Source: RGIG4708 sp045538875
GTDB taxonomy: Bacteria; Bacillota; Clostridia; UMGS1810
DNA length: 64,000 nucleotides
Assembly (NCBI GenBank): GCA_045538875.1
Contig: JAZQEG010000013.1
Location: 33,351-97,350 of the forward strand
Direction: 5' to 3'
The notes below the pieces were generated by a model. It had not been told where the DNA came from. It worked only from the letters and a program-made list of their open reading frames with translations, and made no database searches. Positions 32,345-42,200 of this stretch are shown piece after piece (the first letter of the stretch is position 1; each line of letters begins with the position of its first letter). The position numbers were made by a program, and so were the translations under genes.

Positions 32345-33703
32345 ATGAACATTATAGTAGTAGGGTGCGGTAAAGTTGGCAGAAAGCTCATTTCACAACT
32401 CTCGCACGAAAAAGAACATAATATAACAGTTATAGATTTGCGTCAGGCAATTGTACAAAAGCTTGTAAACAACTACGACATTATGGGAGTTGTAGGCAGC
32501 GGCACCGATGTTGACATATTAAATGAAGCATCTGTTGATGATGCAGATGTGCTTATTGCGGTAACAGGCTCCGATGAACTCAACCTTATGGTTTGCCTTA
32601 TGGCTAAAAAGCTCGGAAATTGCAACACAATTGCAAGAGTGCGCAAGCCCGAATATTACAAAGCAATAAATATTATTAAGCAAGAGCTTGGCCTTGCACT
32701 TGTTGTTAACCCCGAAATGTCGGCAGCAAACGAAATTGCACGAATTTTGCGATTTCCTTCGGCAATAAAAATTGACACCTTTGCAAAAGGCAGAGTTGAA
32801 ATTCTTAAGTTTGAAATTCCGGATAACTGTGTTCTTGACAATATGCAGGTAAGCCAGATTGCCGCAAAGCTTGGCAGTTATGTGCTTGTTTGCGGAGTAG
32901 AGCGTGGGGAGCAGGCATTTATACCATCGGGTAATTTTGTGCTGCAATCAGGTGACTATATAAGCATTGTTGCATCTATTAAGGAAACTGCTGCATTTTT
33001 TAAAAAAATAGGAATTCGCACAAACAAAGTAAAGGATACCCTTATTGTAGGCGGAAGCGACACATCATACTACCTTGCCCGCAACCTTATGAAAACAGGC
33101 ATACAGGTAAAAATAATTGAGCAAAACCAAAACCGCTGCGACGAGCTGTTTCAGCTTTTGCCAAATGCTACAATAGTAAACGGCGACGGCACCGACAACA
33201 AGCTGCTTATGGAGGAGGGCCTTGCCACATTTGACTCATTTGTATCTATGACAAATATAGATGAAGAAAATGTGCTTTTGTCACTGTATGCAAAAACGCA
33301 AACCAAAGGTAAGGTTGTTACCAAAATAAACCGAATAGAATACGGCAATGTTATAGATGATTTGCAGCTTGGCACAACAATTTACCCCAAAAACATTACT
33401 GCCGAAAACATTGTGCGTTTTGTGCGTGCCAAAAACAACTCCATTGGCTCAAATATAGAAACCATGCACATTATACTTGACGGAAAAGCGGAGGCACTGG
33501 AATTTAGCATAAAAGAAAACTCACCCGTAACAGGCAAAACACTTGCGCAGCTCAATCTAAAGGAAAATATACTCATTGCCTGTATAACCCGCGGCGGCAA
33601 GGTTATTATACCACGCGGTAACGACACAATAGAGGTTGGCGATACGGTGGTTGTTGTTACTCTTAAGAAAGGCTTTAAGGATATCGGTGATATCTTAATG
33701 TAG
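32345..33703 (+). CDS. trkA: Trk potassium uptake regulatory subunit TrkA
   Basis: 452 residues: two tandem RCK modules, each a Rossmann nucleotide-binding domain ('IIVVGCGKVGRKLI' at 2-15; 'TLIVGGSDTSYYLARNL' near 229) plus a TrkA-C domain (ends 'GDYISIVASIKE' and 'VGDTVVVVTLKKG'). Sits on the cytoplasmic face and gates TrkH in response to NAD(H)/ATP or cyclic-di-AMP. Ribosome site AGAGGG upstream. trkH follows at 2 nt. Confidence 0.96.
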   Translation: MNIIVVGCGKVGRKLISQLSHEKEHNITVIDLRQAIVQKLVNNYDIMGVVGSGTDVDILNEASVDDADVLIAVTGSDELNLMVCLMAKKLGNCNTIARVRKPEYYKAINIIKQELGLALVVNPEMSAANEIARILRFPSAIKIDTFAKGRVEILKFEIPDNCVLDNMQVSQIAAKLGSYVLVCGVERGEQAFIPSGNFVLQSGDYISIVASIKETAAFFKKIGIRTNKVKDTLIVGGSDTSYYLARNLMKTGIQVKIIEQNQNRCDELFQLLPNATIVNGDGTDNKLLMEEGLATFDSFVSMTNIDEENVLLSLYAKTQTKGKVVTKINRIEYGNVIDDLQLGTTIYPKNITAENIVRFVRAKNNSIGSNIETMHIILDGKAEALEFSIKENSPVTGKTLAQLNLKENILIACITRGGKVIIPRGNDTIEVGDTVVVVTLKKGFKDIGDILM

Positions 33704-33705
33704 TT

Positions 33706-35145
33706 ATGAATTACAAAATGATTGTAAACATTCTTGGTTGGGTACTCAAAATTGAAGGCATAGCCATGCTTATACCGCTTGTTTGCTCCATATGCTACAA
33801 GGAAAGCGAAATTAAAGTATGGGCAGTTTGCATATTGATTTGCTATGCAATAGGATTTTTGATATCGCGACGCCTGCCAAGGCGCAAAGCATTTTATGCA
33901 AAAGAGGGGTTTGTTGCAGTAGCACTATCGTGGATAGTAATGAGTATTTTTGGTGCAATTCCGTTTATGCTGTCGGGCTATATACCAAACTTTTTTGACG
34001 CAATTTTTGAAACTGTGTCAGGCTTTTCCACAACAGGTGCATCTATACTTACAGATGTTGAAATTTTGCCAAAATCAATACTTATGTGGCGAAGCCTTAC
34101 TCACTGGATTGGAGGCATGGGGGTACTTGTGTTTCTTATGGCAATATTGCCACTTTCGGGCAGCAGCAATTTGTACCTGCTCCGTGCCGAAAGCCCCGGC
34201 CCCTCAGTTAACAAGCTTGTGCCAAAGGTAAAGTCCACCGCAATGATTTTGTATGGGATATACATTTGTATTACTGTTATTGAAATTGTCCTGTTGCTTT
34301 TTGGCGGACTCAATTTGTTTGAGGCACTCACTCTTTCGTTTGGTACTGCAGGCACAGGCGGTTTTGCAATACTCAACTCAGGCATTTCGAGCTACTCGCC
34401 GTATGTGCAATATGTAATAGCAATTTTTATGATTTTGTTTGGTGTTGATTTTGGGCTGTACCACATACTGCTAATGCGTGATGCAAAAGGCTCTGTACTC
34501 AAATCAGATGAATTAAAAGGCTATTTTGGAATAATTGCAACTTCTATAATACTTATATTTATAAACTGCCGTCATTTGTTTGCTACTATAGAAGAGGCTT
34601 TTAGGCACATTTTGTTTACGGTAGGCTCTATTGTAACTACAACAGGGTATAGTACTGTTGACTTTAATTTGTGGCCGCAGTTTTCAAAGGTTATTATATT
34701 ACTCTTGATGTTTGTAGGCGCGTGTGCAGGCAGCACAGGCGGCGGTATGAAGGTATCGCGAATTATTATACTGCTTAAATCAATTGTAAAAGAAATACGC
34801 ACTTGCGCTCACCCAAGGACTACACTTAAAATTAAAATGAATGGCAGACTTGTTGAGCACGAAACCATAAGAGGTGTAAATGTGTATGTGGCAGCATTTG
34901 CAAGCATTTTTATTATATCACTTCTTATAATAAGCCTTGACAACTTTAGTTTTACAACAAATTTTACTGCTATTGCCGCAACAATAAACAACATTGGTCC
35001 AGGGTTTGAAATGGTTGGGCCAACGGGTAATTTTTCGCAATTTTCGAGTCTTTCAAAGCTTGTTATGAGCTTTTGTATGCTTGCAGGGCGGCTTGAAATA
35101 TTCCCTATGTTGATACTATTTAGCCCATACACATGGCGTAAATAA
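33706..35145 (+). CDS. trkH: Trk potassium uptake channel subunit TrkH
   Basis: 479 residues, integral membrane protein with about ten hydrophobic segments and four M-P-M pore repeats; selectivity-loop stretches are seen at 'ETVSGFSTTGASIL', 'FGTAGTGGFAIL', 'IVTTTGYSTVDF' and 'AATINNIGPGFEMVG'. It passes K+ into the cell with TrkA. No separate ribosome site is evident; the ATG lies 2 nt after the trkA stop, so translation is coupled. Confidence 0.96.
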   Translation: MNYKMIVNILGWVLKIEGIAMLIPLVCSICYKESEIKVWAVCILICYAIGFLISRRLPRRKAFYAKEGFVAVALSWIVMSIFGAIPFMLSGYIPNFFDAIFETVSGFSTTGASILTDVEILPKSILMWRSLTHWIGGMGVLVFLMAILPLSGSSNLYLLRAESPGPSVNKLVPKVKSTAMILYGIYICITVIEIVLLLFGGLNLFEALTLSFGTAGTGGFAILNSGISSYSPYVQYVIAIFMILFGVDFGLYHILLMRDAKGSVLKSDELKGYFGIIATSIILIFINCRHLFATIEEAFRHILFTVGSIVTTTGYSTVDFNLWPQFSKVIILLLMFVGACAGSTGGGMKVSRIIILLKSIVKEIRTCAHPRTTLKIKMNGRLVEHETIRGVNVYVAAFASIFIISLLIISLDNFSFTTNFTAIAATINNIGPGFEMVGPTGNFSQFSSLSKLVMSFCMLAGRLEIFPMLILFSPYTWRK

Positions 35146-35156
35146 CGCCTTGACAA

Positions 35157-35194
35157 ACAAAAAAGCCTGTACCGAAAAGTACAGGCTTTTTGTT
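35157..35194. terminator. bidirectional terminator between trkH and kduI
   Basis: 12 bp stem AAAAGCCTGTAC / GTACAGGCTTTT, 6 nt loop, A run before and T run after; placed between the convergent genes. Confidence 0.9.
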
Positions 35195-35219
35195 ATTATT
35201 GTTTTAATGATGATTTAAA

Positions 35220-36050
35220 TTATCTCAAATCCTTTGTTGCAATGTGGTCCATATCGTCAAATTCCTGATTTTCGCCGCACATTGCCCATATAAATGAATA
35301 TGCCTTTGTACCTACACCCGAATGGATTGACCAGCTTGGGCTTATTACAGCCTCCTCATTGTGCATAATGATGTGGCGTGTTTCATTAGGCTCACCCATC
35401 ATATGAAATACTGCGTCATTTTCGCCCATATCAAGGTACATATACACTTCCATGCGTCTGTCGTGAGTGTGGCTGGGCATTGTGTTCCAGTTAGAGCCGG
35501 GGTCAAGCTGTGTAAGGCCCATTGCAAGCTGACAGCTTTTCATAACCTCGGGGTGTATGTACTGATTGATAACACGCTTGTTGCAATCCTCAACACTGCC
35601 GCAAGGAACTTTTTTAGCTTTTGTAATGTCTATTTTTACAATAGGATAGGTTTTGTGAGCAGGGCACGAGCTTACATAAAATTTTGGCGGATTTGATTTG
35701 TCGGTGCATTTAAACACAACCTCTTTATTGCCCATACCTATGTACATACCGTCGCGGGGGTTCATTTCGTAATCGGTCCCGTCAACTGTGATTATACCTT
35801 TGCCGCCTATATTAATACAGCCCATTTCTCTACGCTGCAAAAAATAATCGGATGCAAGCTCTTTGCCGCCAACAAGCTTTAGCTCTTTATCAACAGGCAT
35901 AAATCCTGCAGTAATTATTCTATCAATGTGGCTGTACACCATTTTTACATTGTCGGGTGTAAACAGCTTACCAATGTGAAATTCCTCTCTGAGCCTGTCT
36001 GTTGTATAGTGCTTAACATCCTTTGGATTAGCCGCGCATCTTATTTCCAT
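35220..36050 (-). CDS. kduI: 5-dehydro-4-deoxy-D-glucuronate isomerase
   Basis: 276 residues from ATG 36050 (GGAGG 9 nt upstream). Isomerises 5-keto-4-deoxyuronate from pectin or glycosaminoglycan breakdown to 2,5-diketo-3-deoxygluconate. Cupin-like metal site: 'WNTMPSHTHDRRMEVYMYLD' supplies two His and a Glu, 'HSGVGTKAYSFIWAMCGEN' the last His. It stands alone with its own promoter; no other pectin genes are in the window. Confidence 0.96.
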   Translation of the reverse strand: MEIRCAANPKDVKHYTTDRLREEFHIGKLFTPDNVKMVYSHIDRIITAGFMPVDKELKLVGGKELASDYFLQRREMGCINIGGKGIITVDGTDYEMNPRDGMYIGMGNKEVVFKCTDKSNPPKFYVSSCPAHKTYPIVKIDITKAKKVPCGSVEDCNKRVINQYIHPEVMKSCQLAMGLTQLDPGSNWNTMPSHTHDRRMEVYMYLDMGENDAVFHMMGEPNETRHIIMHNEEAVISPSWSIHSGVGTKAYSFIWAMCGENQEFDDMDHIATKDLR

Positions 36051-36083
36051 ACTAATTACCTCCATATTAAATTGACTATAATT

Positions 36084-36112
36084 ATAATACCATTAAAAAA
36101 TTTAAAAGTCAA
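36084..36112 (-). promoter_or_regulatory. kduI promoter
   Basis: Minus strand TTGACT (36112-36107), 17 bp, TATTAT (36089-36084), 34 bp before the ATG. Confidence 0.7.
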
Positions 36113-36171
36113 GGCAACCAGTAAACGACAATTTTAGTGAAGAGTTAGAGAGAATAGCGAAAAGATAAGAG

Positions 36172-36212
36172 TACAAAAAAACGACAACTTTCTAAAAGAA
36201 AATTGTCGTTTG
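36172..36212 (-). terminator. terminator of the tRNA-Thr gene
   Basis: Stem ACGACAACTTTC / GAAAATTGTCGT with one mismatch; on the minus strand followed by TTTTTTGTAC. Confidence 0.75.
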
Positions 36213-36216
36213 TTTT

Positions 36217-36292
36217 TGGAGCTAGTGAAGGGACTTGAACCCTCGGCCTATTGATTACGAATCAATTGCGCTACCAGCTGCGCCACACTAGC
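36217..36292 (-). tRNA. tRNA-Thr (anticodon CGT)
   Basis: 76 nt cloverleaf on the minus strand. Acceptor stem GCTAGTG/CACTAGC (7 bp), D arm with GGCGCAGCTGGTAGCGC, anticodon stem ATTGA/TCAAT with loop TTCGTAA giving anticodon CGT for the ACG threonine codon, T arm GAGGG-TTCAAGT-CCCTT, and an encoded CCA end. Confidence 0.93.
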
Positions 36293-36363
36293 AAATATTA
36301 TGAGGGAGCAAAATGCTCCCTCCTGATATTATATATTATTTGCTATTTTTGTGCAAGTGTTTT

Positions 36364-36855
36364 TTATTCAACAATATTCAGCTCCACAACCTGTGATTCT
36401 ATCTGAGCTCTTTTTGTGTAATAAATACCCTTTTGATTGTAGTACACAAATTTTGCACCGTTTGCATTTATACCGCTGTCATTTATAATGGCATCACTCA
36501 AAACGGTAACTTTTACATCGTACTTTTCGGGTATTCTACTCAAAACGGCTGTGCCATCGGTTTTTACAACATAATCGTATGCAGGCTCATATTCAACCTT
36601 GACTATTTGGCCGATGCATTTGCCGCTCTCCTCGTCAAAAACTTTGTCTCCCTCTACAAGCTGGTCTACGGTGTACATACGCACAGCTTTTGTAAGGAGT
36701 GTATATTGCACCTGCCCGTTTGATGTGGTTACATCGGAGTGTGCACTAAGGTTAAATTTAAAGTAAGTAACAGCTATTGCAACAACCACAATAACAATTA
36801 CAAGCAAATCTACTATGTTTATTTTTCCAAACAATTTACCCTTGTTATCTGTCAT
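36364..36855 (-). CDS. DUF4330-like single-pass membrane protein
   Basis: 163 residues. After a short cytoplasmic start ('MTDNKGKLFGKINIVD') comes one membrane helix (about 16-34, 'LLVIVIVVVAIAVTYF') and an extracytoplasmic beta-rich domain of about 125 residues with 'VEGDKVFDEESGKCIGQIVKVE'. It is a paralogue of the gene just upstream. Its place at the end of a polysaccharide operon suggests a part in export or assembly; no function is known to me. Confidence 0.8.
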   Translation of the reverse strand: MTDNKGKLFGKINIVDLLVIVIVVVAIAVTYFKFNLSAHSDVTTSNGQVQYTLLTKAVRMYTVDQLVEGDKVFDEESGKCIGQIVKVEYEPAYDYVVKTDGTAVLSRIPEKYDVKVTVLSDAIINDSGINANGAKFVYYNQKGIYYTKRAQIESQVVELNIVE

Positions 36856-36867
36856 AAAGCTTACCCC

Positions 36868-37338
36868 CTACTCCGATATATCTATATCAATTATATGGCC
36901 AAAGCCAACATAATTTTTTGACCTTAAATATGCAACAGTGCCCACCTTTACCTTTTGGCTTGCAAACTGGATATTACCCTCACTAACAGATGTGGGTGTG
37001 CCTTTTATGGTAATGTGCACATTTTGCCTATTTGGATACTCTACAAGGTCGTATTTGCCGCTTACAGGGTTTGGAGTTGCCAATTTTGAGGGCTTTATCT
37101 GTACATCTTGTACCTTGCCGTAGTAACCGCCCTTTACACTGTCGTAAATGTCGTCACCAACATTAATTTTGTTTGCAAGGTCATTTTCACAGTTGGCAAT
37201 TTCTACAGTAAAAGACACCTCCGACACTGCCTCAAGTGCATCATTGCCTGTTTTTGCAATCATTTTGTAGCCCGCCAAAGCGGCCACAAGCAACGCAACA
37301 ATTATAACAATATCAAATATGTTGATTTTTTTGCTCAT
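36868..37338 (-). CDS. DUF4330-like single-pass membrane protein (paralogue)
   Basis: 156 residues with the same plan: 'MSKKINIFDIVIIVALLVAA' is start plus membrane helix, then a periplasm/wall-side domain with 'KINVGDDIYDSVKGGYYGKV', matching the 'VGDxVxDxxxGxxxGxV' pattern of its neighbour. The start codon abuts the stop of the glycosyltransferase gene, so the genes are co-translated. Confidence 0.8.
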   Translation of the reverse strand: MSKKINIFDIVIIVALLVAALAGYKMIAKTGNDALEAVSEVSFTVEIANCENDLANKINVGDDIYDSVKGGYYGKVQDVQIKPSKLATPNPVSGKYDLVEYPNRQNVHITIKGTPTSVSEGNIQFASQKVKVGTVAYLRSKNYVGFGHIIDIDISE

Positions 37339-38457
37339 TTATTTACCCTCCATTACTGCAAAATACACATTCTCTATATTTGCAGTGTTTTGCTCTGCCG
37401 TAAATTTTTTGTCAAATACCGCCTTGCTCTTAAGCTTTAAGCTTTGGCGGAGTGCTTCGTCCGAAAGGTACATTTTTACCTTTTGATACAAATCATCGGC
37501 ATTTTTTGTCTTAAATATAAGCCCGTTTTCGCCATGGGTTACAACTCCGGGGTTGCCGCCAAAATCGCTGACAATTGCAGGGAGGCCTATGCTCATACCC
37601 TCAAGCAGCGAAAGGCTTGTTGCCTCTGTGCCAAACGATGCGTTCATATTTGCATCAAGTATGTTCATAATGCCTGTTACATCTGTAATAAAGCCTGCCA
37701 TTATTACATCGTGCACAATGCCAAGCTGCGATGCCCTGTCTCTTATTTGCTGTTCATAATCACCTGTGCCTGCAACAAGCAGCTTAACCTTAAAGCCATC
37801 ATCACGGAGCTTTTTGACAGCCTCAAGCAAATACACATGCCCTTTTACCTCGTTGAGCCTTGCCACTATACCAAGCAAAAATTCATCATCAGCCACATTG
37901 TAGTTTGCACGGAGCTTTTTCTTTTGGTCATCGGGTATTTGGCTTAAAGGTTGTACTCCGTTTTGGATAACAACAATTTTTTTGCTGCTTACACCCGTTT
38001 GGGTAAGGTTATGTTTTGCTGCCTCGGCAACTGCAATTATTTTGTCGGCAGTTAAATTGTTAACAAAGCCGTTTACAACTTTGCCTATGCCTTTTGAAAT
38101 TTTACGGCTTGGCTCAAATACGCTGTGGCGGGTGTATACAATTTTGCATTTGCCACAAAGCCGTGCCGCAATGCGCGCCGACATACATCCGTGTGAGTGC
38201 ACAATGTCGGGAGCAATAGATTTAAAAATCTTTTTTAAATTGGCTATGCCCTCTTTGCCCAATGATTTGTCGGATATACCGTCTGTTTCAACAAACTTTC
38301 CGCCAAGCTTTTGTATTTCGGGGATAAGCAGACTTGCACGGGGCACAACAATTGTTAAATCTATTTTTGACCTGTCGTAATATTTTAAAAATGTGAGCAC
38401 GCATTTGCCTGCGCCGCCTATATTTGTGTCGGAAATTACATTTACAACTTTTAGCAT
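37339..38457 (-). CDS. GT4-family glycosyltransferase
   Basis: 372 residues, GT-B fold. N-terminal 'NIGGAGKCVLTFLKYYD' acceptor loop, 'DIVHSHGCMSARIAARL', C-terminal donor site 'GIVARLNEVKGHVYLLEAV' and the EX7E-type stretch 'GTEATSLSLLEGMSIGLPAI'. Retaining transfer of a sugar from a nucleotide donor to a lipid-linked acceptor at the inner membrane face. Overlaps the following O-antigen-ligase-like gene by 7 nt. Confidence 0.93.
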   Translation of the reverse strand: MLKVVNVISDTNIGGAGKCVLTFLKYYDRSKIDLTIVVPRASLLIPEIQKLGGKFVETDGISDKSLGKEGIANLKKIFKSIAPDIVHSHGCMSARIAARLCGKCKIVYTRHSVFEPSRKISKGIGKVVNGFVNNLTADKIIAVAEAAKHNLTQTGVSSKKIVVIQNGVQPLSQIPDDQKKKLRANYNVADDEFLLGIVARLNEVKGHVYLLEAVKKLRDDGFKVKLLVAGTGDYEQQIRDRASQLGIVHDVIMAGFITDVTGIMNILDANMNASFGTEATSLSLLEGMSIGLPAIVSDFGGNPGVVTHGENGLIFKTKNADDLYQKVKMYLSDEALRQSLKLKSKAVFDKKFTAEQNTANIENVYFAVMEGK

Positions 38458-40304
38458 TTACTTGCCTCCCTCTGTATAAGTATAGCGCAGCAAGTGAGCG
38501 CGATAATAACATAAAACATAAATACTATACGGTAATTGTACCACACATTATCAAACATACCCTGCACAAGATACCCAAACATACCTGCAGAAAGTCCTGT
38601 GATGGTTGATTTGAGCATTTTGTCCTTTTTTTCGGCAATTATGGTGGATATTACCATTCGGTAATATGTGAACACAATTATCAAAAATACAATCATACCC
38701 AAAATTCCGTTTTCTACAAGTATATGCAAATACAAATTGTGGGAGTGAGGAGCCACTATACCCGAATAGGAGTAAAACGGATATATCATATTAAATGCGT
38801 CACTGCCAAGGCCTATGCCCGACATCCAGTAGTCCTTAAGCATTGCAATTGAGCCCATCCATATATACACGCGGTATGAGGTGGATGTGTCGGTTGTATT
38901 GCCTATGCTCAAAAACCTGTCGATAACATTTTGAGGCAAAAGCATTGGCACAAAAAATGCAAACAGCACTCCGAGCCATACAATTCGGCCATCATAAAAC
39001 ATAAAAAACAAAATTGTTGCAACAATAAGGCCTATCCAGTTGCCCCTTGAGTATGTGTACACCATACAAAGTGCCAAAAGAGCAGTAACAACCACACTTA
39101 CAAGCTTGTTAAATTGTGACGGCCTTGACAAAATGTACCCCGATGCAACAGGTATAAGCAAAAGCAGATATTCGCCAAGTACATTGGGGTTGCCAAAGGT
39201 GGATATAACGCGTGTTTCAATATTATCAAACATTTCGGTGTCTGTCCAGGTTGTGCCCTCAGCAAAGCCAAACATATGCTGATATATGCCATATATTGCA
39301 ACAGCTGCCCCCGCAAATAGCATTGCGCTGATAAGTGCATATAGCTGTGTTTTTGTGCGTACTGCATTTACAGTAAGGTAAAAGCCAAGCACAAATGCAA
39401 AGTATACCAAAAATATTTTTATGCTTGACACTGGTGCAAAAGATGTTACCGATGATATAAACAACACCAGCGCAAAAAGAGCAACAGGCGTATCAACAGG
39501 TGTGTGCCTAAATTTAAAATCAGGGTTGGTGAGCAATTTTATAACAAAGGCAAAAAAGCTCACAAGCACCATAGCCACAACTCCCATTGTCGGAGCAAAT
39601 GGCATACTTATAAGTGCAGCAAAAATGCCCACTCTGTAATCGTATATTAAAAAGCCTAAAGCAACAAGTGCCATTGGTGCTAAAGCAACATAAGGCGAGT
39701 TTGTTGCAACTGCAGCCGCACCTGCAAGCAAACCCAATGCGGTGTGCACGCACAGCGATTTAAACGAGTTGCTTTTGTTTGGCTGCTCACACAAAATTTG
39801 CAACTCAAAAAGCTTACACGCAAATTTAGCAACCACACTGCCCCCAAACAAAACCCTGATTGATTTGTCTGCAATTATTGCAAATATGCCAACTGCGGCA
39901 ATTGATGCAAAAACAATTTTGTACTCACCAGTGCCAAATATTAGGCAAACTGTACAGGCAGCAAAAATGTACATACCATATGCTCTGACAGAGCGTGTAA
40001 AAAAGTTTGTGTAATAAGTGTTTACCAAGCCAAAAATATGCGATTTGCACAGCACCCCATACAACTTTGCAAACAAGGCTCTCATAGCTGTTACAATTTT
40101 GCTTTTTAAAATTGCACTTCCCATTAGCTGATTTGGATATGTTTTAAAATAATTTGCAAAAAATGACTTGCTGGTTAGCTTTTGCCACAGTGTGCTTACA
40201 AGTTGCTGCAGCTTGTAAAACAAACTCAAATCAAAGCATGCTTTAAGCCATTTTGAAAATTTTACAACCAGGCCTACTATTAAGCTTTGTGTCAAGAGGT
40301 TCAC
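38451..40304 (-). CDS. O-antigen ligase / Wzy-like polymerase membrane protein
   Basis: 617 residues with a dozen or so hydrophobic segments. An unusual soluble or re-entrant N-terminal part of about 110 residues precedes the first helices ('AYGMYIFAACTVCLIFG'). The Wzy_C motif region is seen: 'VYTYSRGNWIGLIVATILFF', a long loop with 'STSYRVYIWMGSIAMLKDYW' and 'GIVAPHSHNLYLHILVENGI', the His-containing loop typical of O-antigen ligases. Likely polymerises or ligates the polysaccharide made by this cluster. Confidence 0.9.
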   Translation of the reverse strand: MNLLTQSLIVGLVVKFSKWLKACFDLSLFYKLQQLVSTLWQKLTSKSFFANYFKTYPNQLMGSAILKSKIVTAMRALFAKLYGVLCKSHIFGLVNTYYTNFFTRSVRAYGMYIFAACTVCLIFGTGEYKIVFASIAAVGIFAIIADKSIRVLFGGSVVAKFACKLFELQILCEQPNKSNSFKSLCVHTALGLLAGAAAVATNSPYVALAPMALVALGFLIYDYRVGIFAALISMPFAPTMGVVAMVLVSFFAFVIKLLTNPDFKFRHTPVDTPVALFALVLFISSVTSFAPVSSIKIFLVYFAFVLGFYLTVNAVRTKTQLYALISAMLFAGAAVAIYGIYQHMFGFAEGTTWTDTEMFDNIETRVISTFGNPNVLGEYLLLLIPVASGYILSRPSQFNKLVSVVVTALLALCMVYTYSRGNWIGLIVATILFFMFYDGRIVWLGVLFAFFVPMLLPQNVIDRFLSIGNTTDTSTSYRVYIWMGSIAMLKDYWMSGIGLGSDAFNMIYPFYSYSGIVAPHSHNLYLHILVENGILGMIVFLIIVFTYYRMVISTIIAEKKDKMLKSTITGLSAGMFGYLVQGMFDNVWYNYRIVFMFYVIIALTCCAILIQREASKC

Positions 40305-41848
40305 TCTCCTTTCACTTTGCGTGTAACAAGGTGTATTATGTCTGTTATTTCGTTAACCTTTAAAATTATGCAGCATACAAAATATACAACTGCTCCTGCA
40401 CACACAGGCACAAACAACGATACAATTTTGTCATCTGTTGGTACCAGTGCTTTAGCAAACGCTACGCACACTGCCATCAAAGCAGTGCTTACGGCAATTT
40501 TTAAAGTATATATGTACATATCTTTGTTTATTATGCGTTTTTTTATGTTAAGTACAAATACAAGGGCAGCGCCTATAACATTTGCCGAGACAGAGGCACA
40601 AACGGCAAGAGCTTGGTACCCGCACGAAAAGCCCAACACGCTCACAAGGCTGAGCAGCACATTGATACCTATGCCTGCCATTGAAATACGCATTGGAGTT
40701 TTGCCGTCGTGCATAGCATAAAATGCCTTGTTGCAAATTTCGGATATGCCGTAGCCAAGCATGCCAAACGAGTAGCAAAAAAGAGCTGCCGATGTAAGAG
40801 AAGTAGACTGTGCACCAAATGCACCCCTCTCATAAAACAGACGGATAATAGGCTGCGAAAGCAGCAAAAAGCCTGCCATTACAGGCGTAATTATAAATAT
40901 TACATATCTTATTGCTTTTTGTACAATTGACGAAAACTCACCGTCATCACCTTTAGCCGCTGCACGCGAAAGCGACGGAAAAATCAAATTTGTAATTGCA
41001 AATGTAAACACACCCACAAGAATAATGTAGAGCTTGTTTGCATAATCAAGCGCCGTAACAGCGCTGCCGCCCTCCATGCCAGATGCAAGGCGGATGTTTA
41101 CCATTGTGTTTATAGGCTGAACCCAAGTGCTTATAATTATGGGCAGTGCCAAAACATACACTTTTTTTATGCCCTCGCTACGCAAATTAAGGCAAGGGCG
41201 GTACTTGTACCCAAGCTTAATAAGCGACGGTATTTGAACTACAAATTGCATTGCCCATGCAACAAGCATTGCAACTGCAACTCCGTAAATACCAAAATTA
41301 TCACCAAATACAAACAAATATATTATAAGCAGACCGTTAGACACAAGTGATATTATTGCAGGTATGTAAAACTCACCAAACGACTGCAAAATACCCACAA
41401 AGCAATACGCAAGCCCTGTAAACACAATTGTTGGAAACAATATACGCACAAGCAAAGATGACAGAGCAATTTTGTGTGCATCGTAGCCGCCTGCAATAAG
41501 GTTGACAAACACATCCGAAAACAAAATTCCAATGGCAGACATTACAGCTGTTACCACAAAAACAAGTGTTATAAACTGATTGGAAAATTGTATTGCCTTG
41601 TCCCTGCCATGACGCTCTAAATACTCATTAAAAATTGGAATAAATGCCGAAGTAACCGCCGAGCCAAGTGCAATGTCAAAAAACAAAAGCGGTATACGGC
41701 TCGCAGTGGAAAATGCTATTGCCTCGTTGGTTGATGTGCCGTACATCCCTGCAAGAGCAATGTCACGCAGCATACCGCAAACCTTTGCAGCAAGGGTCAT
41801 TACAACAACAAAACCTGCGGTTAACGCAGTATTTTTTTTAAGCTTCAT
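40301..41848 (-). CDS. MurJ/MviN-family lipid flippase
   Basis: 515 residues, about 14 hydrophobic segments. Family stretches: 'KVCGMLRDIALAGMYGTS', 'AFIPIFNEYLERHGRDKA', 'ALDYANKLYIILVGVFTFAI', 'RLFYERGAFGAQSTSLT', and 'KAFYAMHDGKTPMRI'. MurJ exports lipid II; relatives in polysaccharide clusters may flip other undecaprenyl-linked units. First gene of a five-gene operon with 4 and 7 nt overlaps, which argues for a role with the polysaccharide. Confidence 0.93.
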   Translation of the reverse strand: MKLKKNTALTAGFVVVMTLAAKVCGMLRDIALAGMYGTSTNEAIAFSTASRIPLLFFDIALGSAVTSAFIPIFNEYLERHGRDKAIQFSNQFITLVFVVTAVMSAIGILFSDVFVNLIAGGYDAHKIALSSLLVRILFPTIVFTGLAYCFVGILQSFGEFYIPAIISLVSNGLLIIYLFVFGDNFGIYGVAVAMLVAWAMQFVVQIPSLIKLGYKYRPCLNLRSEGIKKVYVLALPIIISTWVQPINTMVNIRLASGMEGGSAVTALDYANKLYIILVGVFTFAITNLIFPSLSRAAAKGDDGEFSSIVQKAIRYVIFIITPVMAGFLLLSQPIIRLFYERGAFGAQSTSLTSAALFCYSFGMLGYGISEICNKAFYAMHDGKTPMRISMAGIGINVLLSLVSVLGFSCGYQALAVCASVSANVIGAALVFVLNIKKRIINKDMYIYTLKIAVSTALMAVCVAFAKALVPTDDKIVSLFVPVCAGAVVYFVCCIILKVNEITDIIHLVTRKVKGE

Positions 41849-41945
41849 ATTTTACCATCCATCACAATTAAAATAATTAAAATTGTTATAAAAGCAACAC
41901 AACGACAAACCGCATTTTACTGCGATTTGCCGATGTTGTTAATAA

Positions 41946-42200
41946 TTATAAGGTTTTAAGATACTCTTTTGTAAACTCTTCCATAATTTCATCGCGTTCG
42001 AGCCTTGAAATAAGTATGCGGGCATTGTTGTACCCTGTTATGTAGGTAGGGTCGCCGCTCATAAGATATGCAACTATCTGATTTAAAGGGTCATATCCCT
42101 TTTGCTTGAGCGCATCATATACAACTGCCATAATTTCCTTTACTTTTTGAGAGTTATCTTTTTCATTGCTGATTTTTAAAGTTTCGTTATACTGATCCAT
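41946..42200 (-). CDS. IreB-family regulatory phosphoprotein
   Basis: 84 residues (formerly DUF965/YrzL). Core 'QKGYDPLNQIVAYLMSGDPTYITGYNNARILISRLERDEI' pattern matches IreB, a small dimer phosphorylated by the PASTA kinase IreK in enterococci that modulates wall stress and cephalosporin resistance. Often precedes the Holliday-resolvase gene yqgF; here it stands alone. Confidence 0.94.
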   Translation of the reverse strand: MDQYNETLKISNEKDNSQKVKEIMAVVYDALKQKGYDPLNQIVAYLMSGDPTYITGYNNARILISRLERDEIMEEFTKEYLKTL

